Shown: positions 8,314 to 18,474 of the stretch, piece after piece
Layout: each line of letters starts with the position of its first letter
Position numbering within the stretch: the stretch's first letter is position 1
Assembly (NCBI RefSeq): GCF_001434145.1
Contig: NZ_AZED01000013.1
Coordinates: 1-64,000 of the forward strand
Direction of reading: 5' to 3'
DNA length: 64,000 nucleotides
Origin: Lentilactobacillus otakiensis DSM 19908 = JCM 15040
GTDB taxonomy: Bacteria; Bacillota; Bacilli; Lactobacillales; Lactobacillaceae
The notes under the pieces: generated by a model
What the model was told of the DNA's origin: nothing
Database searches by the model: none
The model's input: the letters and a program-made list of their open reading frames with translations, nothing else
Translations under genes and position numbers: made by a program

Positions 8314-10575
8314 ATGCTATGTCAAAATTGCCATAAGAACCCAGCAACAATTCACCTATACACTAACGTGAATGGGCAAAAGCAAACTATTAACCTTTGC
8401 CAAAATTGCTATCAACTCCTATCCAATAAACAACGTAATACAGGAGGTGCTCAAGATATGGCTCAAGATCCATTTGGTTTTGGTGGATTAGATGACATTT
8501 TCCGTGCCATGCAAGGCGGAAATGTTGACCCAACTAACGGTCAACAAGTGCCACCAACCCAACCGATGGGACCCAACAATGGTGGACCCAACCGACCGCG
8601 AACAGGCGGCCAGGGTGGAAATTCACTGCTTGGTCAATACGGTATCAACCTGACTCAGCTTGCTAAAGACGGTAAGGTTGACCCAGTTATTGGTCGTGAT
8701 AATGAAATTCAACGTGTCATTGAAATCCTTAATCGCCGGACAAAGAATAACCCCGTTTTGATTGGGGAAGCCGGTGTTGGTAAAACTGCCGTGGTCGAAG
8801 GACTTGCGCAAGAAATTGTTTCCGGCAACGTTCCTTCAAAACTTCAAAATAAACAGATTATCCGTTTGGATGTCGTTTCGCTGGTTCAAGGAACCGGTAT
8901 CCGTGGACAATTTGAACAAAGAATGCAGCAGTTAATTAAGGAAGTTCAAGACAACCCAGACATCATCCTGTTCATTGATGAAATTCATGAAATTGTTGGT
9001 GCTGGTAACGCTGAAGGCGGTATGGATGCCGGAAACGTTTTAAAGCCAGCTTTGGCTCGAGGCGAATTCCAGTTAATCGGTGCCACGACTTTAAAGGAAT
9101 ACCGTGATATTGAAAAGGATTCAGCATTGGCTCGTCGTTTACAACCAGTTACGGTTGATGAACCAAGTCCAGAAGAATCCATCAAGATTTTGAAGGGTAT
9201 TCAAAAACGTTATGAAGATTACCACCACGTTAAGTACACTGATGATGCGATTGAAGCAGCTGTTAAGTTGTCCGACCGTTACATTCAGGATCGATTCTTG
9301 CCGGACAAGGCGATCGATTTACTTGATGAGGCTGGTTCACGTAAGAACCTGACCATCAATGCTGTTGATCCTCACACAGTTGATGAAAAGATTCAAAGTG
9401 CTGAAAAGCAAAAGCAGGCTGCTTTGAAGAGTGAAGACTACGAGAAGGCCGCCTACTACCGTGATCAAGTAACCAAACTTGAAAATGCCAAGAATAACGA
9501 TAATGTCGATTCTGCAGACACACCAAAAGTGACTGCTCAAGACATGGAAAAAATTGTTGAAGAGAAGACTGAAATTCCAGTTGGTGAACTTCAAACCAAG
9601 GAACAACAACAGCTTCGTAATCTAGCCCCTAACCTTGAAAAACACGTTATCGGTCAAAATGAAGCTGTTGAAAAAGTTGCTCGGGCAATCCGTCGTAACC
9701 GGGTTGGTTTCAATGGAACCGGCCGTCCAATTGGTTCGTTCCTGTTTGTCGGCCCGACCGGTGTTGGTAAAACTGAAATGGCTAAGCAGCTCGCTTATGA
9801 ACTGTTTGGCTCAAAGGATTCCATGATCCGGTTTGACATGTCTGAGTACATGGAGCCGCATTCAGTGGCTAAGCTGATCGGTTCACCTCCTGGCTATGTT
9901 GGGTACGAAGAAGCTGGTCAGTTAACTGAACAAGTTCGTCGTCACCCATACTCATTGATCTTACTCGATGAAGTTGAAAAGGCCCATCCTGATGTTCTTC
10001 ATATGTTCCTGCAGATTCTTGACGATGGTCGTTTAACCGACAGTCAAGGACGAACAGTTTCATTTAAGGATACCATCATTATCATGACCAGTAACGCCGG
10101 CCAGGGTAATGCGGAAGCCAACGTTGGTTTTGGTGCTGCAGCCAGTGGAAAGACTCATTCAATTATTGATAAGTTGACCGACTACTTCAAGCCTGAACTG
10201 TTGAACCGTTTCGATGACATTGTCGAGTTCCACTCATTGTCAAAGGACAATTTGATGAAGATTGTTTCTTTGATGATTAACGATGTCAACGGCATGCTCA
10301 AACAACAGGGTTTGCAGATCAACGTGACTGACAAAGCGAAAGCCAAATTAGTCGACTTGGGCTACAATCCAGCTATGGGTGCCCGTCCACTTCGAAGAGT
10401 CATTCAAGAGCAAATCGAAGATAAAGTTGCCGACTACTATTTGGATCACGAAAATGCTGCAACCTTAACAGCTGACGTGGACACTAAAGGTAACATTGTC
10501 ATCAAGAGTCAAGCCAAAGCTGAAGCAAAGACTTCAACCAAAGCAAAACCCGATACCAAGAATTCAGATAAATAA
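8314..10575 (+). CDS. clpE: ATP-dependent Clp protease ATP-binding subunit ClpE
   Basis: I start the gene at ATG 8314, directly after AAAGGAGGAAAG, giving 753 residues. The longer in-frame reading from 8221 runs through the promoter and operator. The N-terminus holds the ClpE zinc finger (CQNC at 3-6, then CQNC about 25 residues on). Next come a Gly/Pro/Asn-rich linker, AAA module 1 (GEAGVGKT Walker A), a UVR-like coiled segment ([12 protein letters not shown]) and AAA module 2 (GPTGVGKT). ClpE unfolds misfolded proteins for ClpP under heat stress. The CtsR-type operator upstream agrees with that. The C-terminal 20 residues are a Lys/Ala-rich tail. Confidence 0.96.
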   Translation: MLCQNCHKNPATIHLYTNVNGQKQTINLCQNCYQLLSNKQRNTGGAQDMAQDPFGFGGLDDIFRAMQGGNVDPTNGQQVPPTQPMGPNNGGPNRPRTGGQGGNSLLGQYGINLTQLAKDGKVDPVIGRDNEIQRVIEILNRRTKNNPVLIGEAGVGKTAVVEGLAQEIVSGNVPSKLQNKQIIRLDVVSLVQGTGIRGQFEQRMQQLIKEVQDNPDIILFIDEIHEIVGAGNAEGGMDAGNVLKPALARGEFQLIGATTLKEYRDIEKDSALARRLQPVTVDEPSPEESIKILKGIQKRYEDYHHVKYTDDAIEAAVKLSDRYIQDRFLPDKAIDLLDEAGSRKNLTINAVDPHTVDEKIQSAEKQKQAALKSEDYEKAAYYRDQVTKLENAKNNDNVDSADTPKVTAQDMEKIVEEKTEIPVGELQTKEQQQLRNLAPNLEKHVIGQNEAVEKVARAIRRNRVGFNGTGRPIGSFLFVGPTGVGKTEMAKQLAYELFGSKDSMIRFDMSEYMEPHSVAKLIGSPPGYVGYEEAGQLTEQVRRHPYSLILLDEVEKAHPDVLHMFLQILDDGRLTDSQGRTVSFKDTIIIMTSNAGQGNAEANVGFGAAASGKTHSIIDKLTDYFKPELLNRFDDIVEFHSLSKDNLMKIVSLMINDVNGMLKQQGLQINVTDKAKAKLVDLGYNPAMGARPLRRVIQEQIEDKVADYYLDHENAATLTADVDTKGNIVIKSQAKAEAKTSTKAKPDTKNSDK

Positions 10576-10582
10576 GCATTTA

Positions 10583-10628
10583 CTAAAGGCTGGGACAAAA
10601 GTACAAACTTTTATCTCAGCTTTTTTTA
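10583..10628 (+). terminator. Intrinsic terminator after clpE (GGGACAAAAGT family)
   Basis: A stem built from AAAGGCTGGGACAAAAGT and its partner ending in CTCAGCTTTTTTT follows the clpE stop. Its stem sequence resembles terminators at 15208, 18215, 20184 and 22236 in this window. Confidence 0.85.
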
Positions 10629-10649
10629 GTGGTTTCATTATTACGTAGT

Positions 10650-10772
10650 CAACACGTGCTCAAATCGGCTGATCCCGGCCATTTAAGGGAATAAACCAAT
10701 CATTCCAGAACCGGGAATAATTGGTTTATTCCCTTAAATTCTGGGATCAAAACGCCTTTTCCCACTCTCTTA
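10650..10772 (-). repeat. Dispersed hairpin element H1 (~125-bp family)
   Basis: The ends resemble the other copies (ACACGTGCTC on the left, CCACTCTCTTA on the right). Inside is a long stem: GATCCC/GGGATC outside, then a small internal loop, then TTTAAGGGAATAAACCAAT paired with its complement. The stem sequence differs from the other copies but the architecture is the same. The element lies between clpE and the next gene, after the clpE terminator. Orientation is assigned by the AGAGTG-type end. Confidence 0.7.
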
Positions 10773-10799
10773 TTTTACATAAATAATTCTTAAATTTAC

Positions 10800-10826
10800 T
10801 TGAGCCAATGGTGATTATGCTATAAT
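10800..10826 (+). promoter_or_regulatory. Promoter of the MucBP/SH3-like gene
   Basis: An extended -10 box TGCTATAAT (TATAAT at 10821-10826) with a weak -35 TTGAGC 15 bp upstream lies 35 bp before the start codon. Confidence 0.55.
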
Positions 10827-10861
10827 TTTTATTAGAAGATTTATGAAGGAGTTTCAAAACG

Positions 10862-11995
10862 ATGAAGTTCGTGGATTGGCTTAAACAAAAATTAAATACG
10901 TTTGTGTCGCCGCAATCTCACGGTCAGTTGAATCGTCGTGGTTGTCGACATGATTACCATCAACGTAAACGTTGGCAAGGTCGAAATTCTGAGCCAGTCG
11001 AAGATGTGGATGATGGCAAGGTTGATATCCAATCAGAATCGGTTGCATCCGATAGCGAATCCGACGATCTGCTTCAGCAGCAAAAACCGGCTCCAGTTGA
11101 AGTTGAACCAATTCCAAAAATTCAATCACGGGTCACCTTCTTCTATCTTGATGAAGACGACAACCCGATTAAAGAACCTGATATTTTAATTGGCAACAGT
11201 GGTGAACGTTTTTCAATTCAGCTGCCCAGCTTCGATCGGTACTATTTGAGTGCCATTGAAGATTTTTCAACTTATTTTGAGGATGACGATCAGGAAGTCA
11301 CCTTGAGATACGCCTTAAAGGACGGCTTACCGGTTCTAGTCTACTTTCTAGACATTGACACCGGTAAAGTCCTCCATCACGTCAGAATCCTCTCTGACAA
11401 GCTTGGTAAGCCCTATGACGTCCACGCGGAGGATATCCCGGATTACCGGGTCATTAATAACACAGGGCAGACATACGGCTACTTTGACGATCGGACACAT
11501 GGTATCATCTTTTACTATCGTCGAATTAATTGGCAGACGGTTCAGCCGGTTGAATATTATGTCCGCTTAAAATCAGATCACGACGTATTTGATGAACCAA
11601 GTGGCAAGGTGCTGAAAACCGGCTTGCCAGCTAATGTCATTGCTAAAATTTTTGCGCGCATTGATACGACCGACAATCAAAGTTGGTTAAATATTGGCGG
11701 CTTTGAATGGATTCAAAATGATCATCTTGAGCCCAGCGACCCGCCAACCAACCACTTGATTCCGCCGATCACTAAAACTTCCAGAAATCCAGTGATGCTG
11801 TTTGGAACGATTAACTTCGTTGCCGGACAGCAAATCGACGTCTTTGATGAACCATATGGAACCACGATTGGTGCGTTGGAAGACGGCAGTCGGGTTTCAA
11901 TTAAAGCGCGGATTGTGGATGATCAGGGATTGATTTGGTACGAATTGGCAGATCAATCAATTATCTTTAGTGAATATGTTCGAATAGATGAATAA
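10862..11995 (+). CDS. Signal-less protein with MucBP-like and SH3-like modules
   Basis: 377 residues with an AAGGAG site before the ATG. Residues ~1-75 are polar and low in structure. About 80-150 and 155-220 look like two MucBP-type beta modules (FFYLDEDDNPI..., VYFLDIDTGKV... with a closing YYRR strand). About 225-295 and 305-377 look like SH3-like repeats (each with a VFDEP motif). MucBP modules normally occur in secreted adhesins, yet no signal peptide, LPXTG motif or membrane segment is visible. Location and role are therefore unclear. It stands alone, with its own promoter and terminator. Domain calls are from pattern recognition. Confidence 0.7.
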   Translation: MKFVDWLKQKLNTFVSPQSHGQLNRRGCRHDYHQRKRWQGRNSEPVEDVDDGKVDIQSESVASDSESDDLLQQQKPAPVEVEPIPKIQSRVTFFYLDEDDNPIKEPDILIGNSGERFSIQLPSFDRYYLSAIEDFSTYFEDDDQEVTLRYALKDGLPVLVYFLDIDTGKVLHHVRILSDKLGKPYDVHAEDIPDYRVINNTGQTYGYFDDRTHGIIFYYRRINWQTVQPVEYYVRLKSDHDVFDEPSGKVLKTGLPANVIAKIFARIDTTDNQSWLNIGGFEWIQNDHLEPSDPPTNHLIPPITKTSRNPVMLFGTINFVAGQQIDVFDEPYGTTIGALEDGSRVSIKARIVDDQGLIWYELADQSIIFSEYVRIDE

Positions 11996-11997
11996 TG

Positions 11998-12047
11998 TAA
12001 AAAGCGGTTGAAATCAGAGCTTTTCTCTGACTTCAATCGCTTTTTTG
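11998..12047. terminator. Bidirectional terminator between the MucBP-like gene and pepD
   Basis: A 19-bp near-perfect stem (AAAGCGGTTGAAATCAGAG and its partner) has an A-run on the left and a T-run on the right. It can serve both converging genes. Confidence 0.88.
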
Positions 12048-12088
12048 TATTTTTGACTATCTTTCTGTAAATCAAGCTCAAACTTAGC

Positions 12089-13519
12089 CTACAGATTTTT
12101 ATCCATATTAAATGTCAACTTCGACAAAGTCAATCCCTTTTCAATCAATTGATGATTGAAGTGCTCCGTTGCAATCCGCATCATTTTAACAACTTCATGA
12201 TTTTGTTCGGTCAAGTAACTGGTAAGTTCTTCACCTTTGAGTACTTTACCCTCGTCAAACGTGTTTTGCACGTGACGGCGTAACTTTTCTTTAACGTCGG
12301 TCAAGAAGTCGACATCATCTTGAATAAATTCAGAATAATGGGATTCCACTAACATTGATAGCTTGCGATACATCCAGTAAGCACTCACATCATCACAATG
12401 AACTGGTGTGTTGGCGTAAGTGGCGTCCGTATCCGTCGCATTAGCAAAGAATGGGACATATGGTGAAAATGCTGGCACACCAAAGCATAACCACATAATC
12501 GCATTACTGTTATTGGCAATGTCATTGCGAATCTGTAGAACATGCGAGTTCTGGGTCCGGTTCATTGAAATCGGCCGGAATAGTGTTTTTGTGTCTTCAT
12601 GGCCCCTACTAAATGGGTCATATGGCGTCTCATTGTAGTGTGAACTCAAAATGTACTCAACATCTTCAACGCTGATTTTATGATCGGTGTGACAAATAAA
12701 TGGCAGGTTGGAAGAAGTTGGTGACTGTTCAATTTCTGGGTTGAGATATTTTTGACCAAACCAAACCCGAGGTGTGTTGTAATGACGATCCTTCTCGTTG
12801 TCAGTGCCAAAAATGTGACGGAAGTTAAAGCCTTCCTGATCAGTATTCAAGTGAAATTTTTCGACAAATTCTTGAATACCTTCTGAATACATAAAGTTAT
12901 CGGGATCATTAAAGTCAACTTGTTGGATGGCAACTTGGTTGGCAGCAATTGCATAGGCATCATCCGGAATCCGTTGGGCAACCCAGTGATGACCAGTGAC
13001 AATTTCCATGTACCAAACTTCATTGTTGTCACTGAACAAGACACCATTGCCTTCAGGCGAACCATACTGTTTGATCAACTTGCCAAGATATTGAACACCA
13101 TCTCGTGCAGAGTCAATGTATGGCAATACCATGGATTGCAAAGAGTCTTCTGCTAAGCCGTCTTTTACCAATGGATCAAATGCCAATGCCCGTTCATTGC
13201 CATAGACACTTTCTGTGGCACTCATGGCAACATTCTTTTCGTTAAAGCCACTTTCGGCGTAGACACCCTCTTTGTCGACTTCCACATTTGGCGTCAACGA
13301 ATAACGATAGGCTTTTTTAGGGAATGGTGCTTTAAACCCGTTTTGGTTTGAAGCCCACTCACCAGTTTGGTGATCGTTAGCCGGCTCAACATAGAATCGT
13401 TGCGGCGTTAATGGCAAGAATGTGTCGTCATTTCTGGCGATCATCGTTGAGCCGTCGATTGAAGCCTTTTTACCTACAAGAACTGTTGTACATGCTGACA
13501 AATGTTTGGAAACCATCAT
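12089..13519 (-). CDS. pepD: C69 family dipeptidase
   Basis: 476 residues, normal for lactobacillar dipeptidase A of peptidase family C69 (Ntn-hydrolase fold). The nucleophile is the Cys in SACTTVLVGKKAS (residue 10), followed by the typical GSTMIARNDD segment. These cytoplasmic enzymes cleave dipeptides taken up from proteins in rich media. GAAAGAAGAGA precedes the start; two ATG codons are adjacent and the first is used here. It is separated from prfC by 21 bp, so read-through from prfC is possible. Confidence 0.93.
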   Translation of the reverse strand: MMVSKHLSACTTVLVGKKASIDGSTMIARNDDTFLPLTPQRFYVEPANDHQTGEWASNQNGFKAPFPKKAYRYSLTPNVEVDKEGVYAESGFNEKNVAMSATESVYGNERALAFDPLVKDGLAEDSLQSMVLPYIDSARDGVQYLGKLIKQYGSPEGNGVLFSDNNEVWYMEIVTGHHWVAQRIPDDAYAIAANQVAIQQVDFNDPDNFMYSEGIQEFVEKFHLNTDQEGFNFRHIFGTDNEKDRHYNTPRVWFGQKYLNPEIEQSPTSSNLPFICHTDHKISVEDVEYILSSHYNETPYDPFSRGHEDTKTLFRPISMNRTQNSHVLQIRNDIANNSNAIMWLCFGVPAFSPYVPFFANATDTDATYANTPVHCDDVSAYWMYRKLSMLVESHYSEFIQDDVDFLTDVKEKLRRHVQNTFDEGKVLKGEELTSYLTEQNHEVVKMMRIATEHFNHQLIEKGLTLSKLTFNMDKNL

Positions 13520-13540
13520 ATCTCTTCTTTCAAAGTTAAA

Positions 13541-15124
13541 TTATAGTTTGGCGGTTAATGTAACATCGGGATACTTGTCCTTGAACCAACGCAAGGCAAA
13601 TTCATTTTCAAATAAGAATAATGGATTGCCGGCGCGATCCTTGACCAACAGATTTCGTGATGAGGACATCTTTTCGTCCAATTGATCAGGATCAATCCAA
13701 CGGGCAATTTTATGGCCCATTGGTTCCATGTTCACTTCAGAATTATATTCATTCTGCATTCTGAATTGGAAAACTTCAAATTGCAGCTGACCAACCGCAC
13801 CCAAAATGTAGTCGTTGGTGGTGTATGACTGGTACAGCTGAACGGCTCCTTCTTGAACCAGTTGGTCAATCCCCTTATGAAATGACTTTTGCTTCATCAC
13901 ATTCTTGGCAGAAACTCGAACAAATAATTCAGGCGTAAATTGTGGCAGCTTTTCAAATTCGACTTTCTTCTTACCGGTGTAAATGGTATCACCAATCTGA
14001 AAATTACCAGTGTCATATAAACCAATAATATCCCCGGCAACCGCAGTTTGAACGTTTTCCCGGGTATTGGCCATGAATTCGGTCACGTTTGAAAGTCGTA
14101 ACTTCTTCTGGGTCCGATACAGGTTCACATCCATCCCCTTCTCAAACTCACCAGAACAAACTCGCACAAAAGCGATTCGGTCACGGTGATTGGGGTTCAT
14201 ATTTGCCTGAATCTTGAAAACAAAGCCAGAGAAGGTATCGTCATCAGGCTTGATCACGGTCCCTTCTTCAGTCTTATGGGCGCTTGGTGCTGGTGCATAT
14301 TTTAAATAAGCATCAAAGAAGGTCTTCACACCAAAGTTAACCAGTGCTGAACCAAAGAATACAGGTGTCATATCACCAGTGGCAATTTTGCCTTCATCAA
14401 ATTGATTGCCGGCCATATCCAAAAGTTCGATGGCATCCTTAGCATCTTCAAACTGGTCGTCTTCAGCCAATTTGTCGTTGTTAATTGGGTCATTATTGTC
14501 ATCCAAATCAACAATTTCAGACGGCTTGTTATTTTTATCATGATTATAAAGTTCAACGTTATGATTGTAACGATCGAAGATACCTGTCAAAGTCTTACCC
14601 ATGCCAATCGGCCAATTCATTGGGTAAGCTTCAATTCCCAAGACATTTTCTAACTCGTCGATCAGGTCCATTGGTTCACGGCCATCCCGGTCAAGTTTGT
14701 TCATAAATGTAAAAATCGGGATTCCCCGCATCTTACAAATTTGGAATAGTTTCTTAGTCTGTGGTTCAATTCCTTTGGCAGAATCGATGACCATGACAGC
14801 AGAATCCACGGCCATCAAAGTCCGATAGGTATCTTCGGAGAAATCCTCATGTCCTGGAGTATCCAAGATATTAATCCGTTTGCCAGCGTAATCAAACTGC
14901 ATGACTGAACTGGTAACGGAAATGCCACGTTTTTGTTCAATTTCCATCCAGTCGGATTTGGCAAAGTTACCGGTCTTTCTGGCCTTAACTGTTCCGGCTG
15001 AACGAACAACGCCCCCAAATAAAAGCAACTGCTCAGTGATGGTCGTTTTACCAGCATCAGGGTGAGAGATAATCGCAAATGTGCGGCGGGTGCTGTCTTC
15101 CTTTTCTAGTTGTTGGGTATTCAT
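13541..15124 (-). CDS. prfC: Peptide chain release factor 3
   Basis: 527 residues, full length. The N-terminal GTPase domain carries SHPDAGKTT (G1), DTPGHEDF (G3) and NKLDRDGR (G4), and the RF3-specific C-terminal domains follow. RF3-GTP releases RF1/RF2 from terminated ribosomes. GAAAGGAAG lies before the ATG. Confidence 0.97.
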   Translation of the reverse strand: MNTQQLEKEDSTRRTFAIISHPDAGKTTITEQLLLFGGVVRSAGTVKARKTGNFAKSDWMEIEQKRGISVTSSVMQFDYAGKRINILDTPGHEDFSEDTYRTLMAVDSAVMVIDSAKGIEPQTKKLFQICKMRGIPIFTFMNKLDRDGREPMDLIDELENVLGIEAYPMNWPIGMGKTLTGIFDRYNHNVELYNHDKNNKPSEIVDLDDNNDPINNDKLAEDDQFEDAKDAIELLDMAGNQFDEGKIATGDMTPVFFGSALVNFGVKTFFDAYLKYAPAPSAHKTEEGTVIKPDDDTFSGFVFKIQANMNPNHRDRIAFVRVCSGEFEKGMDVNLYRTQKKLRLSNVTEFMANTRENVQTAVAGDIIGLYDTGNFQIGDTIYTGKKKVEFEKLPQFTPELFVRVSAKNVMKQKSFHKGIDQLVQEGAVQLYQSYTTNDYILGAVGQLQFEVFQFRMQNEYNSEVNMEPMGHKIARWIDPDQLDEKMSSSRNLLVKDRAGNPLFLFENEFALRWFKDKYPDVTLTAKL

Positions 15125-15207
15125 ATTTACTTCCTTTCAGGCGAGTCAATAACTAATTAATTTTAACACGTTTTCGGCAACTCTCCTAGAAGCCTCCCTT
15201 AGTTTGA

Positions 15208-15252
15208 TAAAAAAGAGATTGTGACAAAGTAAATTTCTTTGCCCAATCTCTC
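15208..15252 (-). terminator. Terminator of the tagF-type gene
   Basis: On the minus strand AGAGATTGGGCAAAG pairs with CTTTGTCACAATCTCT and a T-run follows. It belongs to the same look-alike terminator family as the clpE terminator. Confidence 0.82.
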
Positions 15253-15306
15253 ATTTTGAATCAGCCATTTACAGACTTAAATGCCTCTTTCATACTATTT
15301 GCAACT

Positions 15307-17331
15307 TTACATGCCACTCTCAATTTGGTGCATGACATAGTTAACAACTTTCAATGAACTCAAACCATCATTAATTGCACAGAAACGATTGTAGAAGTTC
15401 ATGAATTTTTCGTTGGCTGACATGTCGGGATGGGCCAGCGCGTGGTTAATTTCTTCGAGTAACTGCTTGGAATTTTCGGCAATTTTACCAGGCAAATCCT
15501 TTTCGTAATTGAGGTAGAAGCCCCGCAATTCTTCCTTGTACAAATGATAATCGTAAGGATAGAACAAAATTGGTCGCTTCAAGTAAGCATAGTCAAAGAA
15601 TACCGATGAGTAATCGGTAATCAACAGATCTGATACCAAGTACAAATCACTAATGTTTGGATAATTCGAGTAATCGTAGACGAAGTCAGAATAATCAGAA
15701 ATATCCAATGCATTGGAAATCAAGTAGTGCATCCGCAAAATCAACACGGTGTCGTCCCCAAACGATTTTCTGAAATCATCAAGATCAAATGGTAATTCGA
15801 AAGTATACTTTCCCTTCTCGGCAAATTGGTTATCACGGTATGTTGGTGCATACATGACAACCTTCTTGTCCAACGGAATTCCCAATTGTTCCTTAATGGC
15901 GTCAATATCTTCAGGTTTGGTATTAATTAATTCATCGTTTCGAGGATACCCAATCTTCAAGATCTGGTTATTAAACCCAAATGCAGAACGAAAGATCTGG
16001 GTCGAATAATCGTTAGGTGAAACCAAGGCATCCCAACGGTTAGCTTCTCGAACAAAGTTCTTATGGTACTTCGCCGTTGTGGTTCCAGGCATTGAAACGT
16101 TTTCGATGTCCAAACCAAGTTTCTTCAAAGGGGTCCCATGCCAAGTCTGAATATATGTGACATAGTTGGGTTTCTTAACCCAAGTTGGGAAACGGGCATT
16201 ACTGATCCAGAATTGAGACTTTTCCAAAACTCGGACCCATTTGTTTGTTCGGCGAATGACATATGGAATTTGATTTTCTTTACAAAACTTCTTCTGAACC
16301 CGGTCAATTGACCAAATCATATTGATTCCAGGATACAAAGTCTTGAAAACTTTATAAATGGCGTAAGGGCTATCACTGACTTGACGGCCGCCAAAACTTT
16401 CAAAGATAATCGTGGTATTTTCGTAAGGTGAATGACCAGACTTGAACAAGAAGCGCATCCGAACCAAATTCAACTTATCTTGAATCATCCGAATAACGTC
16501 AACCATAGTTGAGGCTTTGCCACCAGCTGCTCCAACCTTTTCAAACAATGAAGCACCAGGAAATTCCTTCACTAAAATCCCGTTATCAAAACGCTTTTCC
16601 AACGTGATTTCACGGTTACCCGCTAACCGAATATCGGTTGATTGGCCAGCAAGTGACTTGGAAATAATCAGTCGCTGTTTGATCTGTTTGCCGTTCAATT
16701 CATATTCAATGAACAGCTCACCAACCGAGTTCTGTGGAATATCGGTCAAAGGAATCGAAACGGTGAACATCCCCTCGAACAACTTCTTGGTAACCGGATA
16801 TTCCAATGTCCCGTCAGTTGAGTGATTCTTCAAAATAATCTGTTGGTTCTTAATTAACGTACCGTTGATCTTGTTATAGCCGGTAATTTCCAGGTCAGTG
16901 TCAGTCAAGTTGACAGAGTTAATCATGAACTCGTCGTTGGACTGGTGCGTCCGAATATTAAATAACGCCATTCCCTGGGCATCACTGTTAAATTGATAAT
17001 AACTGGTCAATTCCAATTGATGCCGATCACTTAAGTATTCACTTTCAACCTGAATGACATTTTTATTGGTCAAACTGTTGCTAATCAGAAAAATCTGCCA
17101 TTCAAACTCAGTTTGGTCTTCTGATTGGAAATGAAAATCCTGGGCATCAATGTTCACCCGGATAATGTTATGAGATAACACCTTGGTGATTGGCTTCATG
17201 ATTGAAGCTAAACTATTTTTTTCGACAAACAAAACATAAGCCGCATCTAATGACACCGCCATGTCCAGAAGCTCAAATTCAAGAATTTGTTTGCCCTTTT
17301 TTTGATGTACGCCTGATAATATCGCTCGCAA
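15307..17331 (-). CDS. tagF: CDP-glycerol glycerophosphotransferase (teichoic acid polymerase, TagF/TarF-type)
   Basis: 674 residues. The C-terminal ~390 residues form the GT-B-like glycerophosphotransferase domain, with the catalytic TWHGTPLKKLG motif (His at about 395) and the ITDYSSVFFDYAYLKRP motif (about 580). The N-terminal ~280 residues are beta-rich and less conserved. The enzyme transfers glycerol phosphate from CDP-glycerol to build wall teichoic acid at the cytoplasmic membrane face. The start is a TTG at 17331 with AAGGGGAAA upstream, 12 bp after the preceding gene. tagD upstream supplies CDP-glycerol. Primer-adding versus polymerising activity cannot be separated by sequence. Confidence 0.88.
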   Translation of the reverse strand: MRAILSGVHQKKGKQILEFELLDMAVSLDAAYVLFVEKNSLASIMKPITKVLSHNIIRVNIDAQDFHFQSEDQTEFEWQIFLISNSLTNKNVIQVESEYLSDRHQLELTSYYQFNSDAQGMALFNIRTHQSNDEFMINSVNLTDTDLEITGYNKINGTLIKNQQIILKNHSTDGTLEYPVTKKLFEGMFTVSIPLTDIPQNSVGELFIEYELNGKQIKQRLIISKSLAGQSTDIRLAGNREITLEKRFDNGILVKEFPGASLFEKVGAAGGKASTMVDVIRMIQDKLNLVRMRFLFKSGHSPYENTTIIFESFGGRQVSDSPYAIYKVFKTLYPGINMIWSIDRVQKKFCKENQIPYVIRRTNKWVRVLEKSQFWISNARFPTWVKKPNYVTYIQTWHGTPLKKLGLDIENVSMPGTTTAKYHKNFVREANRWDALVSPNDYSTQIFRSAFGFNNQILKIGYPRNDELINTKPEDIDAIKEQLGIPLDKKVVMYAPTYRDNQFAEKGKYTFELPFDLDDFRKSFGDDTVLILRMHYLISNALDISDYSDFVYDYSNYPNISDLYLVSDLLITDYSSVFFDYAYLKRPILFYPYDYHLYKEELRGFYLNYEKDLPGKIAENSKQLLEEINHALAHPDMSANEKFMNFYNRFCAINDGLSSLKVVNYVMHQIESGM

Positions 17332-17343
17332 TGTAATTTCCCC

Positions 17344-18201
17344 TTAATAATTAAAGATTCGTTTGCCTGGCAAATACTTGGATGCATCGACAATGTTGTC
17401 AATGTCAATATAGGTCCGGGCATCTTCAATGTTCATATTTAACAGTACCTGGTGATAGAAGGCGTTAATATCATCATATCGGTGATAGTCACTGTAAGAC
17501 AATGCTTTGGTAAAAACGGATTTACCTTGGCCTTCGTAGGTTTTGAGTGATTCATCAGCTGACTTGGTATTATCATCTTGGATTTCTGTTAAGTCCTCTG
17601 GCGCTGAAATTGTCGCACTCGGTGTGACGTTATAACTGACTTTTTGATTCTTAATATAGTTGGTGAATCTGTAAACCAATTCTCCTTTGGCGTTTAGCAA
17701 AAGGCTTTCGTCCAACACATCGTTTTGATATTTTTCAATACCAAACAGCTGATCTTCGCTGTTGTAATTATTCGTTTGAATAATTCGACTGTTCTGATCA
17801 AAATACAGAGTATGTAAACGCGTAGAATCAGAGTCAAATAATGTTTCAGCAACAATGTCACCATCGTGGTTAATATATCTGGCAACGGTCAATTTGCCTT
17901 CGTGTGAATCAATTTTCTTTAATTGTGTCAGGTCAGGATCCAAGAAATCCGTCTTTTTAAGTTCCACTCCGTCATGATCAGCGTAAATGTCAGCCAAAGA
18001 AATCAAGCGGACATCCGGCGTCCCAGCTGGCAAGTCGATCTTAGAAAATTCGCGTTTTGCTTGCCAGATCTCATCAAAATCGGTCATTGCAAACAACACA
18101 ACCACCTGGTATTTATTGCTAATCAATGACAATAGCTGCCGTCTAAAGGTTGCTTTGCGGATCCCTTGAATTGTCGTTGCCAAAAAAATTGCTCGTCCCA
18201 T
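17344..18201 (-). CDS. Stand-alone protein resembling the N-terminal part of GtfA/TarM-type glycosyltransferases
   Basis: I start at ATG 18201, preceded by AGGAGG, giving 285 residues (a longer frame to 18291 would cross the terminator). The beta-meander stretch at about 95-200 (repeated YFDQNSRI, YNSEDQLF, LNAKGELVYR units) resembles the extension domain found near the N-terminus of polyglycerol-phosphate alpha-glycosyltransferases. The protein ends near YIDIDNIVDASKYL, before any C-terminal nucleotide-sugar domain or EX7E motif. It is thus half an enzyme or a partner protein. The intact start, stop and 12-bp operon spacing to tagF argue against recent decay. The assignment is by resemblance only. 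Confidence 0.6.
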   Translation of the reverse strand: MGRAIFLATTIQGIRKATFRRQLLSLISNKYQVVVLFAMTDFDEIWQAKREFSKIDLPAGTPDVRLISLADIYADHDGVELKKTDFLDPDLTQLKKIDSHEGKLTVARYINHDGDIVAETLFDSDSTRLHTLYFDQNSRIIQTNNYNSEDQLFGIEKYQNDVLDESLLLNAKGELVYRFTNYIKNQKVSYNVTPSATISAPEDLTEIQDDNTKSADESLKTYEGQGKSVFTKALSYSDYHRYDDINAFYHQVLLNMNIEDARTYIDIDNIVDASKYLPGKRIFNY

Positions 18202-18214
18202 AATATTCCTCCTG

Positions 18215-18260
18215 AATAAAATAAGGCTGAGACAAAACATGTAGTCTTGTCCCAGCCTCG
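18215..18260 (-). terminator. Terminator downstream of tagD
   Basis: On the minus strand GAGGCTGGGACAAGACTAC pairs with GTTTTGTCTCAGCCTT and a T-rich run follows. It sits between hairpin element H2 and the ribosome site of the next gene, so that gene may rely on read-through or its own weak promoter. Confidence 0.75.
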
Positions 18261-18347
18261 TTTGAATCTTCTGTGCTACACGTGTGTGCATATTGGTGGT
18301 GAGTGGAATGTGGACGCCATATGTACTTTATCCATCGGCGACCTAGT

Positions 18348-18474
18348 CGAAACGTGATCGGGCAGCCCTGACCCCGACTGCATAAGTCAAAGCTAGCAAC
18401 AATGAACAAAAAACGTTCATTATTGCTACCTTCGCCTTATGCTCCGGGGTCAACCCGAGCCTACTCACACTCTA
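18348..18474 (-). repeat. Dispersed hairpin element H2, overlapping the tagD stop codon
   Basis: The left end is CGAAACGTGATC and the right end CACACTCTA. Nested stems are TCGGG/CCCGA, TGACCCCG/CGGGGTCA, GCATAAG/CTTATGC and TAGCAACAATGAAC with its partner. The internal loops fall at the same places as in the other copies. The last three bases, read on the minus strand, are the TAG stop codon of tagD. Confidence 0.78.

Noticed and set aside
18215-18474. Tandem hairpin and terminator as an insertion sequence
   Set aside because: No transposase frame lies inside and the ends are not classical terminal inverted repeats with target duplication.
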